Shown here one piece after another: positions 35,641 through 47,869 of a DNA stretch of 64,000 bases; within the stretch, counting starts at the first letter, position 1, and every line of letters begins with the position of its first letter. The DNA is taken from positions 165,467,325-165,531,324 of the forward strand of contig NC_073746.1 in NCBI RefSeq assembly GCF_029784135.1, in the 5' to 3' direction. This DNA is from Toxorhynchites rutilus septentrionalis. Taxonomy: Eukaryota; Arthropoda; Insecta; Diptera; Culicidae. The translations under genes and the position numbers were made by a program. Below the pieces are notes generated by a model. It searched no databases, was not told the origin of the DNA, and saw nothing but the letters and a program-made list of their open reading frames with translations.

Positions 35641-35950
35641 AAACCGAAAAGTAAAGATATAATCCCAAGGCATGTCGAGCAAATTTCCAACCCGGGAAGA
35701 TCCTTGACTGATCGGGAATCGAACCCGATATCCTCAAGTTTCCACTAGATACTTACACTGAGATCTGCCGCGGTACAGAAAAAAACTCGATATAACCATC
35801 TGCTAATACGATAGTTTACAAGTATTCCGTCTGGGCTATCCCTGGTTCGAATCCAGTTTCCACTGAAGACCCTAGAACATTTCATTGTATAACGATTTTC
35901 GCCAGTGTTCAAAATCAAGTTATCTATGTCTACCGAAACGCGCGCGTGGC
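35640..35950. repeat. Two head-to-head tRNA-like (B-box) relics, possible SINEs
   Basis: On the minus strand 'atatcgggttcgattcccga' (35710-35730) and on the + strand 'atccctggttcgaatccag' (35838-35856) both match the polymerase III B box GGTTCGANTCC. No convincing cloverleaf or A box can be drawn at the right distance, so these look like tRNA-derived SINE remnants facing away from each other rather than tRNA genes. Confidence 0.4.
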
Positions 35951-37348
35951 TCAAGCTTTTGTAGACTACTCATTTATTTTTTTTTTCAAATCTAACTTAC
36001 AACAACAATAATGTAACAAAAATCCATCATCATCAATACGAACATGATAGCTTATGCAAACATAGAAACATTGAAACATTTTTACAAGTTCATAACACAG
36101 ATTTCACATGTGACAGACACAATTCTTTGAAGATAAAATGTCAACGAGTTATATGATTGTCACTTATTAGTCCAAAAAATCATTTCAATAGCTTAAAAAT
36201 TGCTTGCTTTCAAGCTATTGAAATCATCATTACTCATTGATGATGATTGGTGATCGCATGTGTTCCCGAACACGGACGCAAAATCTAGGCACCTGGAGAA
36301 ACCGTCATAGCGAATACATGCAAGCTGCGTCTTTTTTGCTCGTTTGGGATACCATAGCGGCACATGCGAGGCGTGAGTACTTTTACTCGCATCAGTTTCT
36401 GTTCTGCTTTCGTATGGAACAGTCACGAAAAATTGTTTGCGTGTGAATGCGTCCAAGCGAAGGAATATTCGCATTTACGCATTCGACTTGGTGTTCCCGT
36501 GATGCAATCTAATTGACGAATTTACGCAAAGCTGAATCAGCTCATTAGAATTCTCACCTACTCACCTACATTACAGTTCAGAACCACAAAAGTGATGATG
36601 TTTGTTTATTCTACGCACTGAAAAGCAAGATTCGATCGTGATTATTCATTTTATTTCTATTTAGAATCATTTCAACCATTAAAAGTCTTCAGTATATGGT
36701 AAGAAAGTTAGAGCTTTGTATATTTGATGATTTCAACACGTGATTGGACCAAAATCATTGATAATCTTCGAAAACTTTGAGTTTGATAATGAATACAGGT
36801 TATGAATATTGTGGATAATGGTGATGAAATCGATATCATATTAAGTTGCATTATATCGTTGATAATGTAAGGGCCAATACAAGAAGGATTTGCAGCAACA
36901 CATGCTACTCATCGTTTATCTAGTTGAAAAAATTTATATTACAACATATATACCAAGCCATTTTTCAAAATATACATACCACATTGTAAAATCGCGATTT
37001 TCTAACCTTTTTAACACAGAAAGAATACGTGAAACTGGGAAATTCGAAGATAAGTTTTGATTTTTCTAAAAAAAAATTAACGACCAAAAAAACAAAACAT
37101 CATCATTTTACTCGCTGTGCCATCTGGTTGTAAATCTAACGTAAATTCGTCAATAACATCAGTTTCTGTTCTTCTGCTTTCGCATGGAACAATCTTGAAA
37201 AATTGACACAACACGACAAAAACGAAATGAATGAGTGGAGTACCCTGAATGAAAGCGGATAGAGGCTTTCATCATCGGGAAACCAAGGATTGGTTTTTAT
37301 TTTGTCGCTGCTTCGCCGACATTGGAGTTTTCGTCGAATCATCGTGCC
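35951..37348. other. Unassigned; diverged relic of block sequence at 36120-36560
   Basis: gataaaatgtcaacgagtta, 'tttcaatagcttaaaaattg' and 'tacttttactcgcat' parallel phrases of the duplicated block (8670-8960) in the same order but strongly diverged. No gene seen. Confidence 0.4.
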
Positions 37349-37605
37349 AACAGTACCAGTGCGGGTAAGCTTTTACCGACGACTGTGTGTAGTGGTGTCG
37401 TAAGCACATTCTCATCACCAACGAGCTTTCAGCGCGCTCCCGTTCATCTGCACTGGAGTGCGTTCATAGGTGAATAAGATTAAATATACTCAGAGAAAAT
37501 ATTTATTAATTATAAGTTTTTTTGTTTTGTTTTTGTGAATTATTTTATTGTGAAATATTGTTTAAAAAACAAAAAAATACTTAGAATATAAGTGCAAATT
37601 TTAAA

Positions 37606-39195
37606 ATGGCAGAGAGTGGGGGACCTTCGGATATGGAGGTCTCTGACTCCAGTTCCCTCCTAAGTGATAAAAAAAAGTCACTCAAACGCGTACCAAATAC
37701 GGAAGATACTTTTTCTGGGGACGAGTTAGCTAACCCTACCAAGCCTCCCTCCAAAAAACTAGCAAATCTCCCATCTGCCCTTAACGATCCCACTTTACCT
37801 TCAATCTCGTCTTCTCCCTCTGTTCTCCTCGCTCCTTCTCAACCTTCACCTTCCCACCCTACTGTCCCTGATCCCTCTCAATCCCCGTCCTCGCCTTCCT
37901 CCCGTGTTATTCCCACCCCGCGTGTGAAGGTCTATCCAGAAGATGCGCCCGGAATTGGTCCCTGGGTTGTTTTCTTCAAGCCTAAGCCTAATGGAAAAGC
38001 GTTGAGAGTCATGCAGATCGCGAAAGATCTGGCAAGGTATACCTCCGTTTCGGAAATTTCGAAGGTTAGACCAAACAAATTACGAGTTGTCGTGACTGAC
38101 CGGAAAGACGCAAACAAGATTGTTGTCGATCAGCATTTTACAATTGAGTATCGGGTTTACATTCCCTCTCACATAGTCGAAATTGAGGGTGTGATAACCG
38201 AAACGGGCTTGACGTGCGAATACATTACGAGTGAAGGTACTGGCCGTTTTAAAAAACTGCCCTCGACGACTGTTAAGATCTTGGGTTGCCGCCAGCTCGG
38301 AACAGTCTCCCATGAAGGAAATGACACTAAATTTACGCCGTCCAACTCGTTTCGAGTCACCTTCGCTGGTTCAGCTCTACCTGACTACGTGATGGTAGAT
38401 AAATTGAGGTTAGCCGTGCGACTTTTTATTCCAAAGCCAATGACTTGTCTAAAGTGCAAGTCAGTTGGTCACACGGCTGCTTATTGTGCCAATAAAGAAC
38501 GATGTGCCACTTGCGGAGAACAACATGAGGGGAAATCCTGCAGTGCGACTGAGCATAAGTGTCCATATTGCGGGGGATCCCCACACGTGCTCTCAGCTTG
38601 TGAAACATACAAGACTCGCTGGGAGAAACAGAAGCGCTCTTTGAGGGAACGCTCTAAACGCACTTTCGCAGAAATTTTGAAGGGCGCTTCTCCACTGGCT
38701 CAAGAACAACAACCAATCAATACACACAATGTCTTCGCTACGTTGCCAGTTGACGAAATGGAAGCGGATACAGCTAACGGAGGCACGCCGTTTATTTCTC
38801 AAGGGAATCCCCGGCGCAAAAATGTGACCACTCCCAAAGTTCAAGGACAAGTCCCTCCGGTGATACCCCCTGTTAGCTTGCCCAAAAAATCGAGTGCAGC
38901 GGATAAGCAAAATCAGGTCCCTCCTGGCCTCCGTGGTAATAGTTCACCTTCGAACAACCCAGCACTCGAGGGGACATCAAAAACCCCAACTGTCCCTGTT
39001 TTTCCGTCCAGTTCAACTTCCCAATCGGGATTTATAAAGTTGTCTGACCTTGTGGATTAAATCTTCACGTGTTTTAATGTTTCCGACTCCATCAGAACCA
39101 TTGTCACCGCAATGCTTCCAGTATTAAAGACAATTTTGCAGCAATTGATGCAAACATGGCCCCTCCTTGCAATGATTATCTCTCTTGATGTCTAA
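37606..39195 (+). pseudogene. I-clade ORF1 (gag-like nucleic-acid-binding protein) with a premature stop
   Basis: ORF1 proteins of this clade bind the element RNA and form the ribonucleoprotein. The frame opens with ATG at 37606 and is open for 484 codons. The N-terminal ~100 residues are Ser/Pro-rich; a conserved domain starts at PEDAPGIGPWVVFFKPKP. Three zinc knuckles lie at about residues 281-335: CLKCKSVGHTAAYC, CATCGEQHEGKSC and CPYCGGSPHVLSAC. A TAA at 39058-39060 replaces the CAA present in copy 2, a C-to-T change that removes the last ~45 residues; the ancestral stop would be 39193-39195, overlapping the ORF2 start. Whether the shortened protein works is unknown; the knuckles are intact. 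Confidence 0.9.
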
Positions 39196-42100
39196 TTTAA
39201 ATAGAGAGGTCGGAGATATCACTGTTTTACAGTGGAATTGTCGTAGTCTTATCCCTAAATTGGATACATTCAAATTTCTAATTCATAAACTCAATTGTGA
39301 TGTTTTTGCTCTGTCCGAAACCTGGCTCTCTTCTCAAAATGATCTCTCTTTCCACGATTTTAATATAATACGCTTGGACCGCGATGACAGATACGGAGGG
39401 GTACTATTGGGGATCAATAAGTGTCACTCATTTTTTAGAATTGACCTTCCACCTATTGGAGGGATCGAAGCTGTTGCTTGTCATGCAAACATCAGAGGCA
39501 AAGACCTCTGTATAGTCAGCTTGTATAGGCCTCCGAGAGCTGCGGTTAACCGCAAGCAACTTGTTGACATGTGCTCACTCCTTCCTGAGCCACGATTAAT
39601 CTTGGGAGACTTCAACTCTCACGGAACTGCCTGGAGGGAACAGTACGACGACAATCGTTCATCGTTGATATATGACCTTTGTAACAGCTTCAATATGACC
39701 GTTTTGAACACTGGGGAAACAACACGTGTACCTAAACCTCCTGCTAATCCAAGTGCTCTTGACCTCTCGCTTTGCTCGAATTCACTATCGTTAGATTGCG
39801 AGTGGAATGTAATCCAGGACCCCAACGGTAGTGATCACTTGCCAATCAAAATTTCCATCACCATTGGGTCGAATTCTTCTGAATCTATAAACATGGCATA
39901 TGACCTCACAAGACACATTGACTGGAAAAAATATGCGGACGCGATTACTCTAGCCATCAATTCCAAAGATGGTTTACCTCCATTGGAGGAGTATAACTTC
40001 CTTTCTCGTTTGATCTATGACAGCGCGGTTCGCGCTCAAACGAAACCCATCCCAGGTTCCACTCTTCGCCGAAGGCCTCCCAATCCATGGTGGGATAGCC
40101 AATGTTCCAAGCTTTATCAGGATAAATCGAACGCATTCAAAGCTTTTCGGAAACGTGGAACCATTGAAAATTTTCAGTCGTATTTGGACCTTGAAAATCA
40201 ATTTAAAAACTTGATCAAAGGAAAAAAACGTGCTTATTGGCGAAATTTCGTGGAAGGTTTGTCACGAGAAACGTCAATGAAAAAATTATGGAAAGTGGCT
40301 CGAAACATGAGAAATCGCTCTTCAACGAATGAAAGCGAAGAATATTCACATCGATGGATTTTTAATTTTGCACGGAAGGTTTGTCCCGATTCCGCTCCCG
40401 TGCAAAAAATTGTTCGAGTTATACCACAAGATAGGTGCGATCTTGATTCCGGGTTTTCGATGGTAGAATTCTCTCTTGCTCTCATTTCTTGTAACAATTC
40501 GGCTCCGGGAACGGATAGAATTAAGTTCAACTTGTTGAAAAACCTCCCTGATGTGACGAAACATCGCTTGTTGAATTTATTCAATCGGTTCCTGGAACAT
40601 AATATTGTTCCGGATGATTGGAGACAAGTACGAGTTATAGCTATTCAAAAACCCGGAAAACCCGCGTCCGACTTCAATTCGTACCGCCCAATAGCAATGC
40701 TGTCTTGTATACGGAAATTGTTGGAGAAAATGATCTTGTTTCGCCTTGATCGATGGGTTGAAACGAATGGCCTACTCTCAGATACACAATATAGGTTCCG
40801 CAGGGGCAAGGGGACGAATGATTGTCTTGCGTTGCTTTCTTCAGAAATTCAAATGGCTTACGCCGAAAAAAAACAAATGGCTTCAATATTCTTGGACATA
40901 AAGGGGGCCTTTGATTCTGTTTCAATAGAGGTTTTGTCAGACAAATTACACTCTCGGGGTCTGCCGCCTCTATTGAATAATATGTTATATAACTTGCTTT
41001 GTGAGAAACATTTGAACTTTTCTCACGGAGATTCGGCAGTAAGTCGGTTCTCTTACATGGGTCTCCCCCAGGGCTCATGTTTAAGCCCCCTTTTGTACAA
41101 CTTCTACGTAAGTGACATTGACAATTGCCTTACACAAAATTGCAGCCTAAGACAACTTGCAGATGATGGAGTGGTGTCTGTCGTAGGATCAAACGAATCC
41201 GACCTGCAAGAACCCTTACAAGATACATTGAACAATTTTTCAACCTGGGCCATTGGGCTAGGGATCGAATTCTCCACGGAGAAAACAGAGATGGTGGTTT
41301 TTTCTAGGAAGCATAAACCAGCAAAACCAAAGCTTCAACTTTTGGGTAAACCGATCACTCATGCTATGTCATTCAAGTATCTTGGGGTCTGGTTCGACTC
41401 CAAATGTACTTGGGGGGCCCATATTAGGTATCTGAGTAAAAAATGCCAACAAAGAATAAACTTTCTCCGTACAATTACCGGCACATGGTGGGGAGCCCAT
41501 CTAGAAGATCTTATAATGTTGTATAGAACAACTATTCTCTCAGTGATGGAGTACGGCAGTTTCTGTTTTCAATCAGCTGCCAAAACACACTTCATTAAAC
41601 TCGAGCGAATTCAGTATCTTTGTCTCCGTATTGCGTTGGGATGTATGTCCTCAACGCATACCATGAGTCTCGAGGTTTTGGCAGGCGTACTCCCACTAAA
41701 AGATCGCTTCAATTTATTATCTCTTCGGTTCCTCATCCGGTGTAAGGTTATGAACCCATTGGTGATCGGAAATTTTGAACAGCTGATCGAGCTAAATTTT
41801 CAATCTGGGTTCATGAGTCCATATCATGAATTCATCTCCATGCAGGTTGATCCTTCTTCGTATATTCCCAACCGTGTTTGTTTTCCTGACTACATCAATT
41901 CCTCTGTGCATTTTGATCTGTCCATGAAGCAGGATATCCATGGAACATCAGTTTATCTTCGATCGAGGATCGTTCCAACGATCTTCGATGCAAAGTATGG
42001 GGATATCAATTGTGATAATATGTACTTTACTGATGGGTCCTCTATGAATGAGCCCACAGGATTTGGAGTGCTCAACGAATTTTCTAGCACCTCCCACAGT

Positions 42101-42864
42101 CTTCAGAATCCTTGCTCAGTGTATATTGCTGAATTGGCAGCGATACACTGGGCGCTGGACAGCGTCGCCTCACGACCTGTTGAACACTATTACATTGTAA
42201 CGGATAGTCTTAGCTCTGTCGAAGCTATCCGTTCAGTGAGGCCGGAAAAGCACTCGCCGTATTTCCTTGAGAGAATACGAGAAATTTTGAGTGCTTTATC
42301 CAGACGCTGTTATGTCATTACCTTTGTCTGGGTCCCTTCACATTGCTCAATTCCGGGTAATGAGACTCATTAGCAAAGGTAGGTGCAATTGAAGGCGATA
42401 TTTATCAGCGTCAAATCGCCTTCAATGAATTTTATTCTTTAGTCCGCAAAAATACCATAGCTAACTGGCAACGCAAATGGAACGAAGATGAATTGGGCCG
42501 GTGGCTCCATTCGATTATCCCTAAGGTTAGCCTCAAACCATGGTTCAAAAGTCTGGACTTGAGTCGGGACTTTATTCGCACCTTCTCCCGACTCATGTCC
42601 AATCACTGTTCGTTAGATGCGCTACTCTTTCGTATTAATCTTGCCGACAACAATCTTTGTGTTTGTGGCCAAGGTTACCACGACATCGAGCACGTTATTT
42701 GGTCGTGCGAGCTGTATCTTGTCGCCAGATCGAATTTAGAAGACACCCTTCCGGCCCAAGGAAGGCAGCCCATGGTGCCGGTGAGAGACGTGTTGGCTCG
42801 GTTAGACCTTGATTACATGTCCCAAATATATGTATTCCTTAAAGCTATCGATCTTCGTGTGTGA
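39188..42864 (+). pseudogene. I-clade ORF2 (endonuclease, reverse transcriptase, RNase H), one frameshift
   Basis: The multidomain retrotransposition enzyme. ATG at 39188 overlaps the ancestral ORF1 stop. Domains in order: AP-type endonuclease (QWNCRSLIPKL, LSETWLSS, LILGDFNSHGTAW, GSDHLPI; residues ~10-225), reverse transcriptase (YRPIAMLSCIRKLLEK, FLDIKGAFDSV, GLPQGSCLSPLLYNFYVSDI, LADDGVVS as the catalytic box, FKYLGVWFDS; ~480-760), RNase H (YFTDGSSMNEPTGF, YIAELAAIHWAL, VTDSLSSVEAIRS, WVPSHCSIPGNE; ~945-1060), and a C-terminal LCVCGQGYHDIEHVIWSC motif. At about 42361-42366, where the relative at 31591 reads NEKADSLAKV, bases are missing (apparently 8), giving TAG at 42371-42373 and losing the final catalytic Asp; the frame resumes to 42864. 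Total length would be about 1,225 residues. Otherwise uninterrupted, so the element is young. Confidence 0.92.
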
Positions 42865-43591
42865 TTGTCCTTATACCCTTAGTTTTTCCTTTTCCTTTTC
42901 CTTTGTGAGAGATCGGATCCCTTCTTAAGAATAAGATGAAATGTAAATACATATTAGATATAAGATAGGTTTAAGAATTGAGTGTGATGAGTGTGATTGA
43001 GAGTGTGATTGAGAGTGTGAGTGTGATCATTGTCAATATATCCTCATATCCCCTCATTTTCCTGAAGAAAATATGTCACCCTTCTAAACTCGAGTCGACC
43101 GCGAGTAATCGGTTTCCTATATTATTAACATTAGAATTAAGGAAAAATGTATATATACTAGTAACAATACAGTAAGGAGTTCGGGTCCTTTAAACCTTTG
43201 TAACTGAGCCTGTAAAAATAAACGATTTAAATAATAAAAAAAAAAAGTTATAGAACTTTTTTTTTTGTTTCGGGCTATGTTGCCTCAAACTGGTTCTACG
43301 TTAAAAAGTACGTTACGGAAGACGATTCTGATGCTTTGGGTTGAAAGATGAGAAAATTTAGTACAGGATATAGTAGTGGAACAACTAAACAAGTGGATTT
43401 TAATAACATTTTGGATGTGAAAAACTTAAAAGTTAATAATATTTAATGTTTGGAGGACCGAAGTTGCCATCCCAAATACAGGATTTTCCATTTCGGGCTT
43501 CCGAAACTATACAGCCCTGCGCTGACAACCGTTCGACATAGCTGTCAACCAAAGCGTTATATCGTTAGTTGAATGTCTGCCATTTTACAAT

Positions 43592-44853
43592 ATGGATCGT
43601 TTTGGCATCGCACAACGTGTTAATTTTGTTAAATTATACTATAAAAATGATGAAAAACCGGCAAATGTTTTTCGAGCATTACGGACGGATTTTGGTCGTC
43701 ATGGACGGCCTACAGAGCACACAATCGCTAATGTAGTGCGTAAATTCGAACAAACTGGATCCGTAGCGGATATTGTGAATCCTGTGCATCATCGTAATGT
43801 GCGTTCGGCTGAAAATATTGCTGCTGTTGCTGCCAGTGTGGAGGATGACCCGAATGTTTCGATTCCACGGCGTGCTCAGCAATTGGGCTTGTCAAACACA
43901 TCATTGTGGCGAATTTTGCATTTGGACTTGCACCTACATCCATATAAAGTCCAACTGGTACAACAATTAGAGCGTGGTGACCATGGAATGCGTCGGGCAT
44001 ACGTCGATTGGGTGAACGAACAACAGCAGCAAAATGCTGAATTTTCGCATCAAATTTTCTTCAGCGATGAGGTACATTTCGAGCTCGGTGGCTATGTGAA
44101 CACCCAAAATTTCCGTATATGAGGCTCAGAAAATCTACACGTGATTGTTGAGAGGCCATTGCATCCGCCAAAAGTCACTGTTTGGTGCGCATTATGGTCT
44201 GGTGGAGTCATCGGGCCGTATTTCTTTGAAAATGAGGACGGCGAGATGGTAACTGTGAATGGTGAGCGCTATGGCCGCATGTTAACCGATTTTTTTTGCC
44301 ACAAGTTGAAGATATGGATACGGATGACATGTGGTTTCAGCAGGACGGCGCCACGTGTCACACAACACGACCGAACATGGCTATATTGCGAACGAAATTT
44401 GAGTGACGCATAATTTCGCGTTTTGGTGATGCCAATTGGCCGTCCAGATCATGCGATTTGAACCCGCTAGACTTTTTTTTGTGGGGTTATGCGAAAGACC
44501 GTGTCTATGCCAACTCTCCGCAAACTCTTGAACATTTGAGAGACAACATTCGTGAAGTTATGACCGAGATACCGCCCCATATGTGCCGAAAAGTCATCGA
44601 AAATTACCTGTTCCGGATCAAGGTGTGCGAGGAAGCCCTAGATGGACATTTTTTTTTAATTTTTTTTTTTTATCTGTATTATAGTGATTTTCAACTCATT
44701 TGGCTGGTTCGTCACTTTTTACTTCCATTTTTGGAAGAATGTCGGGAGTGAGAATTGAACTCGTGACCTTCAGCGTGAGAGGCATGGATGTTACCACTAC
44801 GCCAGATCGCCTCCACAGATGGACATTTGAATGATGTTGTATTTCACACATAA
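43592..44853 (+). pseudogene. DD41D transposase, broken by stops, a frameshift and a SINE
   Basis: Start ATG 43592, MDRFGIAQRVNFVKLYYKND, followed by the HTH region (FGRHGRPTEHTIANVVRKFE; RRAQQLGLSNTSLWRILHLD). The catalytic residues are FFSDEVHFELGGYVN (first Asp), WFQQDGATCHTT (second Asp) and SCDLNPLDFFLWGYAKD (third Asp), with 41 residues between the last two; spacing 41 with a final Asp is that of the rosa-type DD41D group. Lesions: TGA for Trp after NFRI (44120-44122), a frameshift in the run near 44290-44300, TGA after RTKFE (about 44401), and a SINE inserted in the codons for DGHLNDVVFHT at the C-terminus. Final stop 44851-44853. Confidence 0.9.
44640..44828 (-). mobile_element. Short tRNA-derived SINE with 12-bp TSD inside the transposase
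   Basis: Element 44652-44816 on the minus strand. It starts gtggaggcgatctggcgtag; TGGCGTAGTGG fits the polymerase III A box, and 'gaaggtcacgagttcaattc' fits the B box at normal tRNA spacing, so the first ~75 bp are plainly tRNA-derived. The element ends in an A-rich run (poly-T on +, 44652-44672). The 12-bp duplication AGATGGACATTT is present at 44640-44651 and 44817-44828. At ~165 bp it is short for a SINE and differs from the one at 16591. Confidence 0.88.
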
Positions 44854-44960
44854 TGGCATAAACCAAACTTTAATTTGAGATAAAAGTTTCATCGAAAATC
44901 GAATTCTAAGTGTGTTTTATTTCAATTTACTTTCGGAATTTAAAGTTGGAAAATCCTGTA

Positions 44961-45800
44961 GAAGTGATCGAAAGCAAAGGAAGCGTCATGTTTTATAGCC
45001 ACCCGTTCGGTTCAACTGCAGAAGATAAATCAAATTGGAAAAGAAGACAATAATGTATAGGCAACCTTCCTCATCTCACATCGCCGCATCAACTGAAGGG
45101 ATTTCCAGAGCGTATGCGAGTTTATATACCATTTCAATAACCTGTTTTATAAGCAATTTTAAAGCTATTGAAACAAGTTTTCGGGTCAATAATTAACAAA
45201 CATAACCTTGCAGTCCAGCGTCACTCTTTTGTTTTCGAAACTTTGAACTTACAATCCGGTACAGAAATGAAAGACGTAGTCCTACGTCAAAAATATTTTC
45301 GCAATTCGGGTTTCAAAAATCAATTTTCAACTAGCGACACAATATTATTGAAATTTTATTTTTGAGAGTCGGGAATTTCGTAATATCATGCGGGAAAAAT
45401 GCAGGAATTCAAAAATTGAAATTGAGTGCCAACCTGTACTTCAGTAGAGCAAAATATAAATAAAAACGGAAATCGGTCTCTCGATAGCCATTCGTAAACA
45501 AAAATTTTATTTGACCTCAGCGATTAATTCGCAAGGAAATTACTTTGATGTTTGGGGCTAAGTAATCAGTGGTGAATAACGGCTTAAAATGTTCTGCTTA
45601 CTAAAGCTAATGAACCTTACAACATTCTGCTCTTGTAGGGGTCCCTTTTGTGGCTTTAACCCTGTAAAAATATACCACAGCAACTAAACCTCATCATTGC
45701 GAAACGTTATGTGTTTCATACTACGTTTTTGTATGCATGAGAAAATTTAAATTACTGCTCTAGGCGAATAGGTCTATCATATATTTCGTACATGTACCTT
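44961..45800. other. Unassigned; inverted relic of the duplicated-block module at 45120-45290
   Basis: gaaagacgtagtcctacgtc (about 45269) preceded by 'gttttcgaaactttgaactt' is the inverse of the module at 8525-8610. No gene is seen in the remainder. Confidence 0.5.
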
Positions 45801-46754
45801 AGGGTGTCAATGAATGTATGGGAAAAACTCGACCCTTAAATTTCAAAAAGTTATCCTATACAAAATGTTCACCACCTCGAAAAAACACCCTATGCCAAAT
45901 TTCAGCTCAATCGGACATAAGGGAGAGTGAAACGTCGAGATCTAGTATCATCTCGAAAAAAAAATTGTCAAAAATCGGCACTCTGGGACTTTTTTTTTCG
46001 GAATACGAAACGGAAGGTATGATTTTGAGTGCCAATAAAATTAATTATCTCGATTTTTCACTCGGAACTTGCTACGAAATGTTGATTTTCACGATAATAC
46101 AACCCTATGCAAAATATTAGCTCACTCGGACTTCATTTACTGGTGTCGCAGACGTTAAAATTTGAGTTTTTTGAAACCAAAAAAATAACCGGACATCGGG
46201 GTTTTTAGAAAAAAAAATTTGATGCCAAGTGTCTTAAAGTTGCATGACACGTCGAAACTTACAGTTATCTAAAATTTTTTTTTTCAAAAATCGATTTTTC
46301 AGGCGGAAAAACAAGCAAGCGCCAAAAAAAACTTTTTTTTTTGACAAAAAAAAAATCGAGTTAACTGTAAAACCTCGATTTTCGGTGATTTTTCGTTTTT
46401 CAAATAAACTCAAATTTTAACGTTTGTAACACCCGTAAATAAAGTCCGAATGAGCTAATGTTTTGCATAGGATATATTATCGTGCAAATCAACATTTCGT
46501 AGCAAGTTCCGAATGAAAAATCGAGATAACTAATTTTATTGGCACCCTAAACCATACTTTTCGTTTCGTATTCCGAAAAAACTAAGTCCCAGAGTGACGA
46601 TTTTTGACAAAAAATTTTTTTTCGAGATGACACTAGATCTCTACGTTTCATGTAATTTTAAGACATTTGGCATAAATTTTTTTTTCGAAAACCCCGAACA
46701 TTTTTTATGGGGTAACTTTTTGAAATTGACCATGACCATTTTCGTTGGCACCCT
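45801..46754. mobile_element. Fold-back (Mutator-like?) element, copy 3, uninterrupted
   Basis: agggtgtcaatgaatgtatg at the left end, cgttggcaccct at the right. Modules such as 'cctatgccaaatttcagctc', 'attttgagtgccaataaa' and 'gatgttgattttcacgataa' recur inverted in the right half (tttattggcaccctaaacc). This copy lacks the SINE and mariner of its relatives and so shows the undisturbed structure. No matching flanking duplication, so it is probably older. Confidence 0.75.
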
Positions 46755-47869
46755 ATTCTGCCGTTCTACGCATAGTTGTCCCATGTTCCAAAATCAGCAA
46801 CTGAGAAAAACGCTTTCAAAGTTTTCTAGCATATTTGTCTACCAGAAGCTTAAGGCATTTCGGTTTAGCAATACACTGGGTTTTTTGTATGCAGAATTTT
46901 GAATAATTTTGGATAATGTTACAATCAGAATTTTGGATAATGTTACAATCAGTAACAGTGTTTTGGAATCGATACCAGGTGAGACACCAGATTCCAGGCC
47001 AGAAAAATTGCATTGAGACCATTTCGAATTCTGCATGAATCTTTTCACTGTTGTTCGAACATTTTCAAACGCTTTCGATGCTTGGTCAAAGAAAATCCGT
47101 CTTTGATGGTCTGTGTTGCTCTTTCAAGCTCCTCCTTCTTCCAACGTTGTTTGTCCGTTCTTTTTTTTGTTATTCCGCGACATCTGGAATCAATCAGACC
47201 AAAGAAAAGCTTCAATCCTGTATGACCAATTCACCCCACAGTAACATGTTCATGTCACCCCACACAACATGCAAAAATTAAAATGCAATAAATTTCATTC
47301 GTTGTTATCAAACTTACAGTTTCGCTGCATCAAATTGTTCCTCCTCTGTAGGCGAACAAAGCATTACTGCACAACGAAAAGTTTGTTTAATCAGCGGAAA
47401 AAACCTTAAAACCACGATAGAAAAATTCTGTGCTTGCTATGCTCATGCTACCGTTTCCCTCTACCTGCGAAATTTTACCAAAGTTTTATTCGTTAGGTAC
47501 ATGCGTTTTAACAATAGAAGGAGATGACATTATAAAACATCCAAGTTGAGTCGTACTTTTTGAGATATAGGGGTGGTCCAAATCACCCCGTGTTACCCTA
47601 CTATTTTACCACTATGCCGTCACTTCCTCTATGTGTTTTAGATACTGCACAGCAGACCCATCTGTAGACAACAATTCCTTGCAATGTTCTCAATTTTCTA
47701 GGAAACAACAGACTTATTGAAAACCGTATGCATCATCATCAACTGATTCCGCAATTAATTTCTTTTTTTTTTTCATTTTTCCCATTGCAGTGTGTGTTAT
47801 AATTAAAATGTCAATATCCAGTTGACATGACGAGCTACGATCATCATCAGCGACTATATCTTTCGGTCT
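46755..47869. other. Upstream flank of Pten; no gene seen
   Basis: A 25-bp direct repeat (ttttggataatgttacaatc, 46908 and 46934) is present. No transposon with defined ends and no exon were recognised. Confidence 0.35.

Larger units (their letters stand above)
37349..43250 (+). mobile_element. Near full-length I-clade LINE, copy 1
   Basis: Two-ORF non-LTR retrotransposon with a 5'-UTR (about 37349-37605), ORF1, ORF2, a 3'-UTR containing a gagtgtgatt short repeat (42975-43030), 'cgaccgcgagtaatcggttt' near 43098, and a terminal A-run at about 43237-43247. The phrase cgcgagtaatcggtt is shared with the tail family of 31071, so the two are relatives. The 5' boundary is an estimate at 'cagtaccagtgcggg'. 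No target duplication was found. It reads in the same direction as Pten and lies upstream of it. Confidence 0.85.
43477..44960 (+). mobile_element. DD41D (rosa-like) Tc1/mariner transposon, complete ends, inactive
   Basis: Ends at 43479 and 44958: left CAGGATTTTCCATTTCGGG, right inverse CAGGATTTTCCAACTTTAAA, matching over 12 bp and again at 'ttccgaaa'. TA duplications lie at 43477-43478 and 44959-44960. Length is 1,480 bp including a SINE of about 165 bp and its 12-bp duplication, so about 1.3 kb originally. It sits about 230 bp downstream of LINE copy 1. Confidence 0.9.

Noticed and set aside
35640..35860. Functional tRNA genes
   Set aside because: B boxes are good but I cannot draw acceptor, D and anticodon stems at correct spacing.
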